Assembly (NCBI GenBank): GCA_030248215.1
Contig: JASANG010001649.1
Coordinates: 124,001 to 188,000 of the forward strand
DNA from: Enoplolaimus lenunculus
Lineage: Eukaryota; Nematoda; Enoplea; Enoplida; Thoracostomopsidae
Length of the DNA stretch: 64,000 nt
Direction of reading: 5' to 3'
Part shown: piece after piece, positions 1 to 11,600 of the stretch
Numbering within the stretch: position 1 is the stretch's first letter
Layout: each line of letters starts with the position of its first letter
The notes under the pieces: model-generated
The model's database searches: none
Seen by the model: the letters and a program-made list of their open reading frames with translations, nothing else
What the model was told of the DNA's origin: nothing
Program-made: the position numbers and the translations under genes

Positions 1-434
1 GTAAATAACCGGTTTAGAGTTTGCGGTGTTCAGTTAAACGGAAATTCGAAACGTTTAAATTTTGAACGACATAAACTATTTACAGTTAAATTAGAGTTCG
101 AAAATTTCTACTTAGATCTGTAATAAAAACATCTCAAAAACTACTAAAAGGCTATAGTTTTGTCAAAAAATAGCATTTTCAACGTAACTAATAATTCAAA
201 ATAAACACAACAAGTGTATATATGCGCACTGCCTTGCAAATTTAACACCAACGCAAGTATTAGGCGAAAAACGTTATATCCTTGGGTTTTTTGTTAAAGT
301 TTTCTTTTTTGCGTCGTTTACGGTTGTTTATTGTTTAATATTATTGACTAAGATTATATTATATCCGAAAATCTTTGCTGTTGTTTTTGTTGTCGAAATT
401 TGTGTTTATTTTGAACCCAAAGAGAGTCGAGTAT

Positions 435-565
435 CAAGGTGCAATCTGTGAAATAACTCAAACGGGCACTAATTTGTACCGGAAACGAAACAGACACCGA
501 TTGGTACCGGAACCGAAAACGGGCACCGATTTGTATCGGAAATGAAAACAGATATTGGGTTCAGG
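435..565 (+). repeat. MITE-D-like end with three 29-bp units
   Basis: Three degenerate units of about 29 bp, each with a core like GGCACCGATTTGTACCGGAA, follow a CAAGGTGCAA start that resembles the end of the CAGGGTGCAACCGG family. No clear second end was found. The rest of 1-920 holds nothing I can identify. Confidence 0.4.
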
Positions 566-920
566 ACGGAGAGCTAACGGAAAGTTACAGGCGGACAGTG
601 AAATTTTACAATTCCGGAAAATGTGTACGGTTTAGACAAGTGAAGCTTTCGGACGTTCACGGCGTAGGTAGGAGTTTCATTTTGGGAGCACACAAACTTC
701 GTGTTTAATGTTTGTTTCTGAGCGAGCTTAGCAAACGAGAAAATGCCTATTTATCGTTCCTGTAAAAATTTCGAGGCCGGATATATTCCTTCCTCGTGCA
801 CACCTTTGGTTTCATTGTATTTATCATTGCTTGCATAGTACTTTATATATTGTATGTTGAAATTTAAAATTAATTTTGCATTGCTCCCTTTCCAACTATG
901 ATGCGGTCTCTTAGAAATAA

Positions 921-1132
921 GGAACAATGTATAGAACAATTTCTAAGCCTAAGCCTAAGCATAAGCCCAAGCGTAAAAACAAGCCTATAAAGCCTAAGCG
1001 TAAGCCTACGCCTAAGCCTAAGCGTAAGTCTACGCATAAGCCCAAGCATGAGTAAAACATTAATTTAAAGCTTGAGCTTACTGCATTGCAGGCTCATAAA
1101 AAACGTTCCGCCCCCCACCTCTTCATGGGCCG
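921..1132 (+). mobile_element. MITE-A copy
   Basis: The left end GGAACAATGTATAGAACA and the right end CTTCATGGGCC are diverged MITE-A ends. Between them lies a (GCCTAA)n-like stretch at about 945-1055. Confidence 0.65.
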
Positions 1133-1279
1133 AAAATAAGGATACATTCAACAAGTTCGTTGAAACAATTCGTCGGTCTCATAATCCTGAAAAAGAGTGT
1201 TCAACATTTAGTTTTCCAAGTTTAAAGACAACAAAACTGGAAGCTACTTGTTTGAGAGAGTTTTTAGAACATGTTAAGT

Positions 1280-1362
1280 GTAATATAATACAGATAAATC
1301 CGTACACGCGCACATATACCCGAATAAGAAGTTGTTGCAATCGACCCCGTGGTATGTCAGTA
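1280..1362 (+). repeat. SINE-1 fragment (5' part)
   Basis: The stretch around GAAGTTGTTGCAATCGAC matches the sequence just upstream of and entering the tRNA-like heads at 45.5 kb and 47.2 kb. It stops before the B box, so this is a truncated copy of the same tRNA-derived SINE. Confidence 0.45.
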
Positions 1363-1810
1363 AAACGCTTGTCACGGACGTAAGAGGTCTGAGGCTGCAT
1401 TTTAAGCGTAGAATTAAGCTTCACAAAACTTCTGCAAGGGGTTATTTTGAATCTATAGGATTCCAACACTTAACGAGCTGAAATAGTTTTTGGCATAAGT
1501 TGTTCATGAAACTAGAAAATAATGCGCTGTTCACAATAATTTTGTCAACGGTGCCACAAAATATGCAATAGCCCAAAGCTATGACGAGGTCATTTTCAAA
1601 ATGACCTCGTGATAGCCTTGGGCTACAAGAGAAATGTCTTATAACTCCGGGCTACCACGTGTCAGCCCCTTCCTCGAAACTCGTGATGAGTCGGAACTAT
1701 AACTGATTAAATGCAATAATCCCTGGTTTCTGGTTGGTTTCTGGTTCGTTGTTGGTAGCTTGAGGTTATGAGTAATTTAGGACACTTTTAATTATCCAAA
1801 ATAAGTTAAC

Positions 1811-4800
1811 ATGAAAAACATTTTGTACGTTATTGCTTTGTTCGTCGCTCATTGCGGTACATCGCTAGCTGTAAGTTTACTATTTACTATATCGTAAAAC
1901 AGTGTAAGAAGAATGTGGTCAAAAATTGGCTAAGAAGGTATAAATTCCATAAAAAAGAATCTACGACAATTTGTCGCCCGACAGTGTCCTATAGCCTATG
2001 AATAAATCTAAGCACATTACTAAGCGTAATGCTAAACCAAAACCTAAGTACAAGCATAAATGAAGGGAAACGAATTATCGAGTCGTCAAAGTATCAAATT
2101 ACAAGTTGTCGTGTGACGAATTGTCGTGGTACCAATGAGACACGACAGCTCGAAGTAATACCATTTTTACTAATTTACAATAGAGTTTAAAAGAAATTAA
2201 AAACTTTTTGGTGTCATTTGAAACTTATGGCTAAACTAGTAATGGGGGTAGTATGAAAATTCATTGGAATATGACAATTCCATTAAAAGCAGCTGGTTCG
2301 TAAAATAGTCCAACTTACTGAGCAGGGTACAGCTGAAGGTCTGCCTCCGGCTCCGGCTCTGGCCGAAAATCGACCCTGACTCCACCTCCGGGAAATTTAT
2401 TACCGGAGGTTTCGCCAATTTCGGTAGTAAAATTTGACATGATTTCACAACATTAATTTATTTGGTCGTTTCATTTTAACTTTTAAAACCAAAAGGTAAT
2501 ACTTTACAGATACTTGCTAAAATGAGCAAATTAAACATCATTTAACTACTGTAGTGACCCGAATACGAAGGGGGTAGTAAGAGTGGGGTCCCCATTTTGA
2601 GTCCCAATCAATAGGAATCCGTATTTCTAATAAGAGTTCGTAAGCGGATCAAAGGAGGGGGTAATAAGAGGGGGGTTCCCATTTTGAGTACCAATTAATA
2701 GGAGTCCGTATCCCTAAAAAGAGTCCGTAAGCGTATAGAGTCCTTAAACCCTAATTAGAGTCTATAAATGTCAATTATCCCTAATTGTAGCGCATAAATG
2801 AATCCAGGACCAAATGAAGTTGAGTTCGAAACTTTAAAGCGTACTTAAGTTTAGAAGGAACATTCCAAAGTACCTTGAGCAAGGCACAACACGTTTAATA
2901 CAACGGATAGTTGCAATACCGGGTATATATCAGTAACGAAGGGTGGCAGAGGGCAGGTTGAAAATAAATAACAGTCCGTAACCGAATAACGGGGGGTACC
3001 CTCTGGAGAGACCAAATAAATATCAGTCGCCCTCTTATTCGTGTCACTACAGTACATAATTTCGCCTCACCACCGGCTTCACCTCCAGCTCGGCCAAACT
3101 ATGTTAACCTCCGGCCCAGGCTATGGTATTTTTCACTTCCGGTTGCAGCCTGTTAGTGAAACAAAGCGAAAAAAACTTTTTTATTACCGTTGCATTAATC
3201 TGAACATGAATCAAAGTTTTTGAGGGACGCTAAAAATTTTCTACGGTGCCTGGGCCGCCTTGTGCATGCTCCAAATTTACAACGAACAAGTGTGGCCACT
3301 TTTACGTGGTCGGCCCCGCGTTTGCCCCAAATTTGGCTGTGAGCTAGTAATTTATGAATCAACTTCATGTTTCTATCTTAATATTATAGCAAAGTGATAG
3401 TTGTGATGATTTGAACACATGCTTAGACCGTATATTTAATCAAATAACCAGTCGATCGGAAAACAACGCCGGCCACGCAAGAAGGATTGAACGATTAAAG
3501 GAATGTGACCCGAAAATTACTACAGTTGTCTCGCGGCTGGAAAAATTACAGGTAAAAGGATTCGTAGGTTGCGTTGAGCCTTAGCGTCGGCTTTGTTTAA
3601 CCATTGTCTGCATTGAGTGTACTGTGAGTAACTAATAGGTACATGTAATCAATACACAATGTATAAAACAATTCATTCATGTATATGTACTTAGTAAATA
3701 TTCACAAAACCTGAAAGCCTATTCGGTTCAAGCGTCAAGCTGCTATAGCCGAGTAGTGAAGGCAAACGCGTGTTGCTGGTTAGGCATGTGTTCGAAATAC
3801 AGAAATTTATGCGGGAAACTGTTAAAACAGTTTGGAAAAGTAGGCCGATTATAATTAACTCGGAATGAGTTTAAACAATTCAGAATTTTGAGTTCTGGTA
3901 AGACCTAATTTTGAGCACAGACTTCTGAGTGAATTCGTCTCATTCTGAGTTAAAATCAACTCACTGAAATTTACAGTGCACAAATATGGCTCAAATCTAC
4001 ACCATCTGCTTCAGGTAGAACCGTTCGCAGGTTTGACTACGCTTTCTACAGTACATCGTTGAAAATTTGCTTGATTGCTGTATAAAATTAAGCGTACTTA
4101 CGTTATTACCATCTCAACACTTTATATTTTAAGTTAAATTTTAAATTGAAGTTATGTTCATCGGTGTTTTATTTTTCGTTTTAGAGTGAACGACATAAAA
4201 TTGTTACGGATTGCATCAGTGACGACTTAGAAGATGCTTCTGAATTTGAATGTCCACGAACGTTTAGAATTGGGCCTCCAAGAACAAGGGTTTGTGTTCT
4301 TGATAATAGTAATGGCCCATGCATAGAACAGGGCCGGAACAGTAGTATAAGCATATTCCTTTCCTAAGCCTAAGCCTAATCCGAAGCGTATGGATGAGCG
4401 TCAATGGCGGATCCATGGGGAGGGGCCACCCCGGCCGTGACTGACCCCAACAGCATCTCAACAAAGCAATTCTAACTCATTCAAAAACAGAAAAAGATGT
4501 AGCTGAAGGTGACTGGATTTTGCTTTTTCAAAACTAAATTGGCTTCTGAATCCGAGCCTTTAAATTGGTGCCTGTTTGAAACCAAATCTGAATTTATGTT
4601 GCCACACTGTTGTTTAATCTAAATTGCGTTGATGCGTTAGTTTTATGTGTGATTCATCTCAATTGAACGAACGTAAAGAAGTCAATTTTATGGCAATAGT
4701 TCGTGGTTTATGTGTGGGTCAAAAATAAATTCATGACATTTTGCCCCCCCCCATTCTGAGATACTGGAGCCGCCACTGATGAGCCTATTCCTAAGCCTAA

Positions 4801-6608
4801 GGCTAAGCCTAAGCAAAAAATAGCCTAAAGCTTAAACTGACTCTATTATAGCCCCTCCGAAAACGATCCTGCCCTGTTCTATACATGGACCATTGTAATT
4901 ATCTAAAATCTCAAATTCAGTAATTTTCTCAATTTTATATATGCAGAAATTTTAAATTTTTGTTACACTTAAAATTTATATAAAATTTGTTTCGCACTTT
5001 GATCCGCGTTATAACCTGCGCGCAGTTGGATGACTCTTCAGCAGCTAAGCACCGGGTCTAAAAACGAGGGAACCCACTGTACGCTGGGGTGCCATATACG
5101 ATAGTGGAAGAAACCTAGCGAGCAGGAAGCTAATTTTAATAATTTGTAAGGTACAAAGGGGCCTCATTATGTTTCATAAAATTTCCCATTCCAAGATTTG
5201 CAAATTTTTTTCATTTCCTGAATGGAAGAGCGGCCCTTCCTACTCCCGTTCCTGTTGCCAGGCCACTACTTGTCAAGTAACTGATCCGTGACCCAATGGA
5301 GTTGGTTTCATGATTAAAATCGAAATTTTAAGGCAGAATACAAGGGCTTAATATACGGGCATCGCACTGGTGATATACCTTCTTCACGCGACCAGCGTAG
5401 GAGATATAATTCACCCGACAATTTTTTAGAGATGACAGAAAAAAATTTAGCAGGATTTATAATAACGTACTGAATTTGAAGAGGTTCCAAAATACCTACT
5501 GTTTGCTAGCTGCGCACAATCCCAAAAAAACTTCCATATAACCGTCCCGATATGAAATCCTGGCTACGCCAGTGTAACAAATTTTTTTCATTCAGAAAGC
5601 GAGATCGCCGTTTTCGGAATACGCCGGTGAACCGGCATTTGAAGGCCGTTTCCGTACACGAGGACGAGGGCGATCAGGTCCACGCAGCGGCGGTCCGTTC
5701 AAACAATGCCGTCGTGAAACAGATCGGTGCGCTGCGGGAAAATTGTAAGTTTTATAATTTGTTCTCCACTGCGCACACAAAACAGGTTAATATTTACCGC
5801 TGATGTCTGAACCAGAAAACGTTTCGAATTCTGTGCGTTTACCGGGTCGACCCACACAACGTGAGTGCACCCAGAAGGGTCACCGGTAACACGTAAGACT
5901 CAATGAGATCCCTAAAAAGGGTATCATGACGCTTCGTGTGCTCATTTAAATTGTTTTATGATAGTCAAAGATAATTTGTGTGCTCCTATGAGTCCTTGCA
6001 TTCATGCGCTCTTCTTGCGTTTTGAAAAAATATGTGATGCTGATATAAAAAATCTACAGATCATCGTTTTGAGCATCCAACACAGAAAAAACCAAACCAT
6101 ATAGCGTTTAAAATAAACAGTTTAAAAAGTGATATATTTTTGGCGTCCTTACTTCTTTAGACGTACATTTTTGCAGTTTTGCCAGTAACATTCCCTGTGG
6201 TTGGGTTAAATTGAACAGCAGACAAATACGTTGCACTCAAAATAAGAACAGTCCCAATTTAAGGCGCAAGTTACGCCGCAAGCGATTGCACTCCGGTACG
6301 GACAGAGGTATTTTGACTTCCAGTTGCACCCAATGTGCATTGTGTATTGTGTTGTACGGTATTCAGAATAGGGTTATGCTTATAGGTGTCATTTGTGCTA
6401 CGAGCGATCACGACTACACGATGATATTCATAAATCAAAGTTAGAAATGATTGAAATTGCTGAAAAATGCCGCAGTCGCCGCGCAGCAGAGCGACGCTTA
6501 CGAGCACAAGCGGGAGATTCAGATCACTTTAGATATCCGCAACAAAGTGGAGTCGCTGACGAAAACAATACTGAAGATGACGAAGACATATTTTATGACG
6601 AACAGTGA
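1811..6608 (+). CDS. secreted ten-cysteine protein, family unknown (5 exons)
   Basis: Exons 1811-1870, 3390-3551, 4185-4289, 5596-5744 and 6386-6608 (TGA) join with matching phases (0, 0, 0, 2) to give 232 residues. The start has A at -3 and an in-frame TAA at 1802-1804. Residues 1-20 form a signal peptide (KNILYVIALFVAHC core, cleavage after SLA) that is exactly exon 1. The mature chain has ten Cys, at 25, 31, 59, 84, 97, 147, 154, 160, 163 and 187, enough for five disulfides. Residues 20-95 look helical, residues about 128-143 form an Arg/Gly-rich stretch (FRTRGRGRSGPRSGG), residues about 186-200 are Arg-rich, and the tail is very acidic (ENNTEDDEDIFYDEQ). The donor of exon 3 (GTTTGT) is weak. 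I do not recognise the family; extracellular location is inferred from the signal peptide. A polyadenylation signal candidate AATAAA lies near 6728. Confidence 0.8.
1955..2170 (+). mobile_element. MITE with ACGACAATTTGTCGCC ends
   Basis: It starts ACGACAATTTGTCGCCCGAC and ends near GACGAATTGTCGTGGTACC, an imperfect inverted pair, with GCCTAA-like hexamers inside. Relatives lie at 43.68-43.86, 55.65-55.91 and 60.05-60.16 kb. This copy is in intron 1 of the secreted-protein gene. Confidence 0.5.
2322..2425 (-). mobile_element. MITE-D fragment
   Basis: It begins GCAGGGTACAGCTGAAGGTC and continues with the repeated CTCCGGCTCCGG / ACCTCCGG motif of the CAGGGTGCAACCGG family. The second end is not clear. 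Confidence 0.4.
2549..3052 (+). mobile_element. MITE-C copy (Tc1/mariner-type ends)
   Basis: Terminal inverted repeats CTGTAGTGACCCGAATA and its near-complement ending GTGTCACTACAG are each flanked by TA, the target duplication of the Tc1/mariner superfamily. The element is about 500 bp with no coding capacity. It lies in intron 1 of the secreted-protein gene and is the longest of three copies here. Confidence 0.7.
3722..3800 (+). repeat. SINE-2 head (tRNA Leu/Ser-like)
   Basis: TATAGCCGAGTAGTGAAGGC is a good A box of the Leu/Ser tRNA type and GTGTTCGAAATAC about 40 bases on is a B box. The preceding TTCAAGCGTCAAGCT is shared with the copy at 42.8 kb, so this is a dispersed tRNA-derived repeat rather than a functional tRNA. 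Confidence 0.5.
4314..4892 (+). mobile_element. MITE-A copy split by a nested hAT MITE
   Basis: The left end GGCCCATGCATAGAACAGGG and the right end (complement of GTCCATGTATAGAACAGGGC) belong to one MITE-A copy. Its GCCTAA core is interrupted by the element at 4402-4778. It sits in intron 3 of the secreted-protein gene, 24 bp after the exon 3 donor. Confidence 0.7.
4402..4778. mobile_element. hAT MITE, CAGTGGCGG ends, 8-bp TSD
   Basis: The 377-bp element has ends CAATGGCGGATCCA and TGGAGCCGCCACTG (inverted, 12 of 14 matching). Flanking 8-mers are ATGAGCGT at 4394-4401 and ATGAGCCT at 4779-4786, a one-mismatch target duplication of hAT size. No coding capacity. Confidence 0.75.
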
Positions 6609-6873
6609 TTTACCCTGATGAAATAGAACATATTCACGTGAGAAAGGGTTAAATGTACTTTTCTAGAGTGGTACTTGTTAACAACGTTTGGTAAAAGAAC
6701 AAAAATTACAGAACTGTGAATCAAGCAGCTAATAAAATTAATCAATGTTTTACTTTCGGGCCGGTAAAAGTTTTGTTCGCGTACAAACCAAAACAAGATG
6801 GCCTAGACCCAACAACAAGGATCAAAACCAAGATTATACCAACGTTTAGCTGCAAAATGGCGTTCGGCTTTTC

Positions 6874-7010
6874 GGCCAGCGTAAAGAATAGGGCCGTAAC
6901 AGTAGTATTATCATACTCCAAAGCCTAAGCCGTAGCCTAAGCAAAAAATAGTCTAAAGCTTAAGTTTACTGTATTGCATGCAGTCAAGCAGAACAACGTC
7001 CCACCCGTAA
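6874..7010 (+). mobile_element. MITE-A copy
   Basis: It starts GGCCAGCGTAAAGAATAGGG and carries CCTAAGCCGTAGCCTAAG, then the AAAAAATAGTCTAAAGCTTA block typical of the family's right half. The right end is decayed. Located just after the secreted-protein gene. Confidence 0.6.
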
Positions 7011-7094
7011 CCTTAATAAATAGAGCGCTTTTCGAATGCCAGGTTCTTTCGACTATATCTTGCACCACACTTCAAGGTGTAAACTTTTAAGCAG

Positions 7095-7508
7095 TGATGG
7101 GCATTGGATATTTGTTTATATCCGGATATCCGGCAAATCTCGCCAACATGGTGCAACCGGAGGTGAAAATTACCGGAGCCGGAATTTACGCTAATTTCGT
7201 GCAAAATTTCAGAAATTCTTTCGTGAAAATTGTGATAAAAGTAAAATGAAACGCCCTAAACAGATAAATTTTGCAAAATTATGCAAAATTTTACTACCGA
7301 AATCGCCGGAAACTAAGGCAAAAATTCCACCAGAGCGGGATTTTCTGCTGGAGCCGGAGCTGGAGGCAGACCTCCAATTATACCCTGCTCGCAAGATATA
7401 TATCGGGTTATGCGAAATTAAATTTTCAATTTCAGATATCCGAAACTCAAATTCCCTTTTTTACGCATTTTCAAACCCGGATCCGGCAGAAAATTAATTC
7501 TCGGTATT
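7095..7508 (+). mobile_element. ATATCCGG-ended element with nested MITE-D
   Basis: GATGGGCATTGGATATTTG with TATCCGGATATCCGG on the left, and CCGGATCCGGCAGAAAATTA on the right, frame a MITE-D at 7147-7388. A related pair of ends is seen at 57.59 and 58.39 kb. Confidence 0.4.
7147..7388 (+). mobile_element. MITE-D copy, nested
   Basis: The left end CATGGTGCAACCGGAGG and the right end ATTATACCCTG form the inverted ends of the CAGGGTGCAACCGG family. The 8-mers outside, CTCGCCAA and CTCGCAAG, look like a decayed target duplication. Confidence 0.5.
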
Positions 7509-7510
7509 CA

Positions 7511-7655
7511 GGAACAATGTATAGAACAGGTCCGTTGTGTAAACATACTCCTAAGTCAAAGCACAAGCGTGGGCTTCTACCTGAGGATTAAAGCCTAAAC
7601 AATAGTCTAAAGCTTACGCTTTATACTCTAATTACAGTCCAGCAGAAAAACTACT
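7511..7655 (+). mobile_element. MITE-A copy, decayed
   Basis: GGAACAATGTATAGAACAGG starts the copy; the GCCTAA core is reduced and the right end is lost after ACAGTCCAGCAGAAAAAC. Confidence 0.5.
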
Positions 7656-8672
7656 TACTTAAATTCAAAATTGCAAAAATTTTTCGCAAATTCTTTCAAT
7701 AAGTCGTTTTGATTTGACGATTTTGTGGCGTTTCATAGATCAAAAAGTAGACTTTGACAACACAAATTACACCACTATTATTACAACCTAAATCTACATG
7801 ATATATTAACTGGCTAACATTGCCGACCTCTGCCTCTGCCGGCTGTCTTCACCTACGATTGCAACCTACTGTGTTCCGTCATTTGGCAAACGTTATTAAC
7901 TTTTAGCACCGTGCGAAATCAAAATGCCACTTTGTGCGGAAGAGTTCCTTCGATGCTGGTAAAATTTACATCAGCATTACTTGTTTTATTTCCGTTCAGT
8001 TCCATTATTCCCCACGAGACTACAATAAGATATGATGTCAACCTTTAGTCTAATTTTTTGGTTAGGCAAATAGGCTCATAGATTTAAATTTACTTTTAGA
8101 AATTATTATCTTTGGTAGCTTTGCCGCAGCATAGAACATGATCAGGTTTTAATTTTTTTGGATAGGCTTACGCGTAATATGGAACTGGCTACGCCAATAA
8201 CGATATTTTATTCTATTTGCTTGCATGGAATCAGATCAGAATTACGTGCTTCAAGTTGCTGACAATAACCGCTACACAACATAGAAGCTCCGCGTGGTTT
8301 GGAAAACGCGGCTCTCTGTCCCGATTTCGCTAATTGCTTTTTCGTCGGAAATAAAATTTCAACTTACGCAAGCGAAGCGAGTTTTACTTCAAACCAAAAT
8401 AATAATTTTAAGATTTCAACTCTGGTACTAAAAATCAAGCAGGGGCGTAGCATATAGTCAAAAATTTAAATCGGGAAAACTTTTTAAAACCACTGAAAAC
8501 TTGTACACGGCCAGCGTCACAGCCCAGTAAACCTTATACCCCACTGAAACAAACGGATTCATTCTAAAGCCTGTAACAGTGCGTATTCCTCTTATCTCTC
8601 TCGAAATTTCAACGGGACATATTTCTTGTATGTATTCTTGCATGCGCCCCTGCTATAACAACAGTTTAATCT

Positions 8673-11600
8673 CTAGCGTGCTTTAACTAAATCAAATGCT
8701 TCGATTTTGATATCTCCTTGAATAGTAATTTTTTCAACATTTCCAAACGGATATCGATGTGAAAAAAATCCGAGACGCTGTCCTTCGGTGAATATCTGAA
8801 ATTCACTTTAATATCACTATTGCAAATCCTTTCAAGCTCGGTCCATATTAACTGTTAGCGTGTGTCCACCAAACATTATCCTATGCTAAGCGTAAGCCAT
8901 CCCATGTAACGAAAGATCAGGGGCGTAACGTTTTTCTGTGGGACTGCAATAGGGTAAGCTTAAGCTTAGGTACAAGCTCATTCTTACGCTTAGATCTAGA
9001 CTGACTTAGGTTTAGGCATAAGAATAGCCTTATATTGGTGTAACGGCCCTGCTTCGTACATTGGCCATGTAAGCCTAATATAAAGCTTACACCTAAGCGA
9101 TCTAGTCTTCAAATTCTTCAGCCTCTCTGCGTTCCATTGGGCCGTCCTCTGTACTTAACATGAGCCATTGTTCACACCAATCTAAGTTTCGTTTTAGTCC
9201 TGTCAACCCCGAATGCGAGCTATTTAGTACGTTTCTGAAAAGCGGACCCGGAAGTATTTTACGAGAGTCGAACGCAACCACAATGCATGATCCACATATG
9301 ATGTATTTATGGTCATACCATGGTTTAAGTTTAGGCTGAGACATCAAATTCGAAAGCTGTACTTAATAAATTTGCATACCAGTCGTTTACATATCTGAAC
9401 AATTACATGACCTGAATATTATACAGGACTCGAATTGAATGTGAAGTTTATTTGACTTGGCAAACGGAAGCTATTATCGACACCCCCAAATAAACCGGAA
9501 ATACCACTTTAGTACACATGGCCAAAGTTTAACTCTAAAACGCAACGTACTTCATAACCGCTATCCATGACTCGAATGATGATATCGAAATAATTTTTCT
9601 TCTCTAAATTCCACACACCATCGCGTTCTTCGCTTTCCCATGCGCCATTAATACATGAATTGCGTACAAATGCCTAGAAACAAAATGAAGAAACTAAAAA
9701 CGGACGTTTTATTACAGACTTTGTACCATCAGGGGCGGGGTCTGGAATATAGTACGCTTAAGCTTTACACTATTAGGCTTAGGCTTAGGCTTACGATTAT
9801 GGTTATACTACTGTTCCGCCAGTGTTCTATACATTGACATACACTTTAATAACATTTTTGGCCACTATATGGCACAAATTTCCTTCTGGCTCGCTATTTT
9901 TTTGGTCACAAACGGTATATGTGCTTGATGCTATAGTTTCTCGAAATCAAATTCTATCTACGCCGCTCAGCAGAATATGAAACAAAATACAATTCTACGT
10001 TAAAAATGAAAGCAACTTCTTGGAATGTGGTTCAATTTAAGCGAACCAGGGTATTAATGACAGTAGGAAACAGTGGTTAGAAAAGTAAATCGCATAAATC
10101 ACAGAAATTTTTAAAAGGGCATCGCGAGATAGTATACTGAAGAAAAAAACTCGCATGTGAAGCGAACGAGAAGCCGAACGCGATTTTAGTACTAATTTTA
10201 ATACAAAATTTTGGTTTCGATTTCTGTTGACTGGGATCACCTCAAACAAGTCACCGCAGTAATATATTCGGCAAAACTTTACAAGAGATACATACCAAGT
10301 TTAGCTCATATATATCGCTTAACAATTTTTCTTTTGCTGTTGAAACACAAATTCGAATACTTTCGTTTACTCACGAAACTTGAGTTATCAGCCCAATGCA
10401 GCAAAAGGCTCAACACCGCAGCTGGTTGAAAACCGATTGACAGCTTCCGTGAAAATTCTAGCGCATTAGTAACTTACACGCAAATCTCCGTGTGTTCGCT
10501 TGCAATTTTTGGGACAAAATTGAATTTCGCCTTGTAAAAGTTCAAACACAAAAAGTATCACCAACATCGAAATATCGCTGATCCGCCACTGCAAACCAAA
10601 CAACATACTTTTTCATTAAATCGAGCACTGAAATGGAATATATGATTTCGTCCGTCCATGAAATCAATATTGAAATGTTTACTGCCCCATCCGCCCACCA
10701 TTCCGCCAAGATACATGACGTCACCGGGCGCAAGGCGAGTCGGAAACACAAACGGATCGCTGTGGCAGCTCTGAAACCAACTACGATATTGATAAAGAAA
10801 CAAAAGATGGCATACGTGTGCAAACTTTCAAAGGACCATTACACTCCCGCACCAACTACGAAAATTTGGACTTCAACTGTGACGGGTGTAGTATGAAACC
10901 TCTATCCTTCAGTCCTCATCTCCCATAGCGTGAACAGAGTCCTAGAATAACACGCTCTGTCTGGTTGATGCTGCTGTGAGAAGAATGCTGTTTTAAGCGG
11001 GTTTTCAATAGACTACACTTGAGGTTCAGGCTATTTTTTGCTTAGGATTAGGTTTTCCTTCTACCTACGCTTAATTATACGTTAATCCTTACGCAGAGGT
11101 TGCGGCTTTGGTTTAGTCTTTAGGAATAGTTTAAAATAGTGTTAATAGCTTCCAACTAACATTATGCCCCTGTCACATCTTACTAATTTTTTTCCTTGCT
11201 TCCCTAGAATCGTATCTTGTCTGCCATGTCATTAATTAGAGATGCAAGGGCCGAAACAATACTAACCTCAAACTTTTGATATCCAACTGAATCCAACGCA
11301 ATCGCTTCATCGATATAAATAAATTGAACAGCGCCAAGTTTCGCTCGATATTCAAATTCAGCCAACATACGATCGTTTAAAAAGATCTGAAACAAACGTA
11401 TCATCAGCTTTTCAGAATACTAAATTAAATTAGGAATTTTACAGGAAATGTGTTAACGTCCCTGAATACCGAATATCGCTACGCGTACGGTGAACCAAAC
11501 CCAGAGAGAAATGAGACCGCCGACTTAACAGTTTTCAGCAGCTGCAATTTTTTTGCAGTCTTAAACTTTTAGAAATTTTAAACTGCACTTTGGTTGTAAA

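Noticed and set aside
9102-9347. 81-residue minus-strand frame between the last two galectin exons
   Set aside because: It has none of the galectin strands, and exon 9551-9673 joins directly to 8673-8795 in phase with the correct domain order. I see no reason to insert it.
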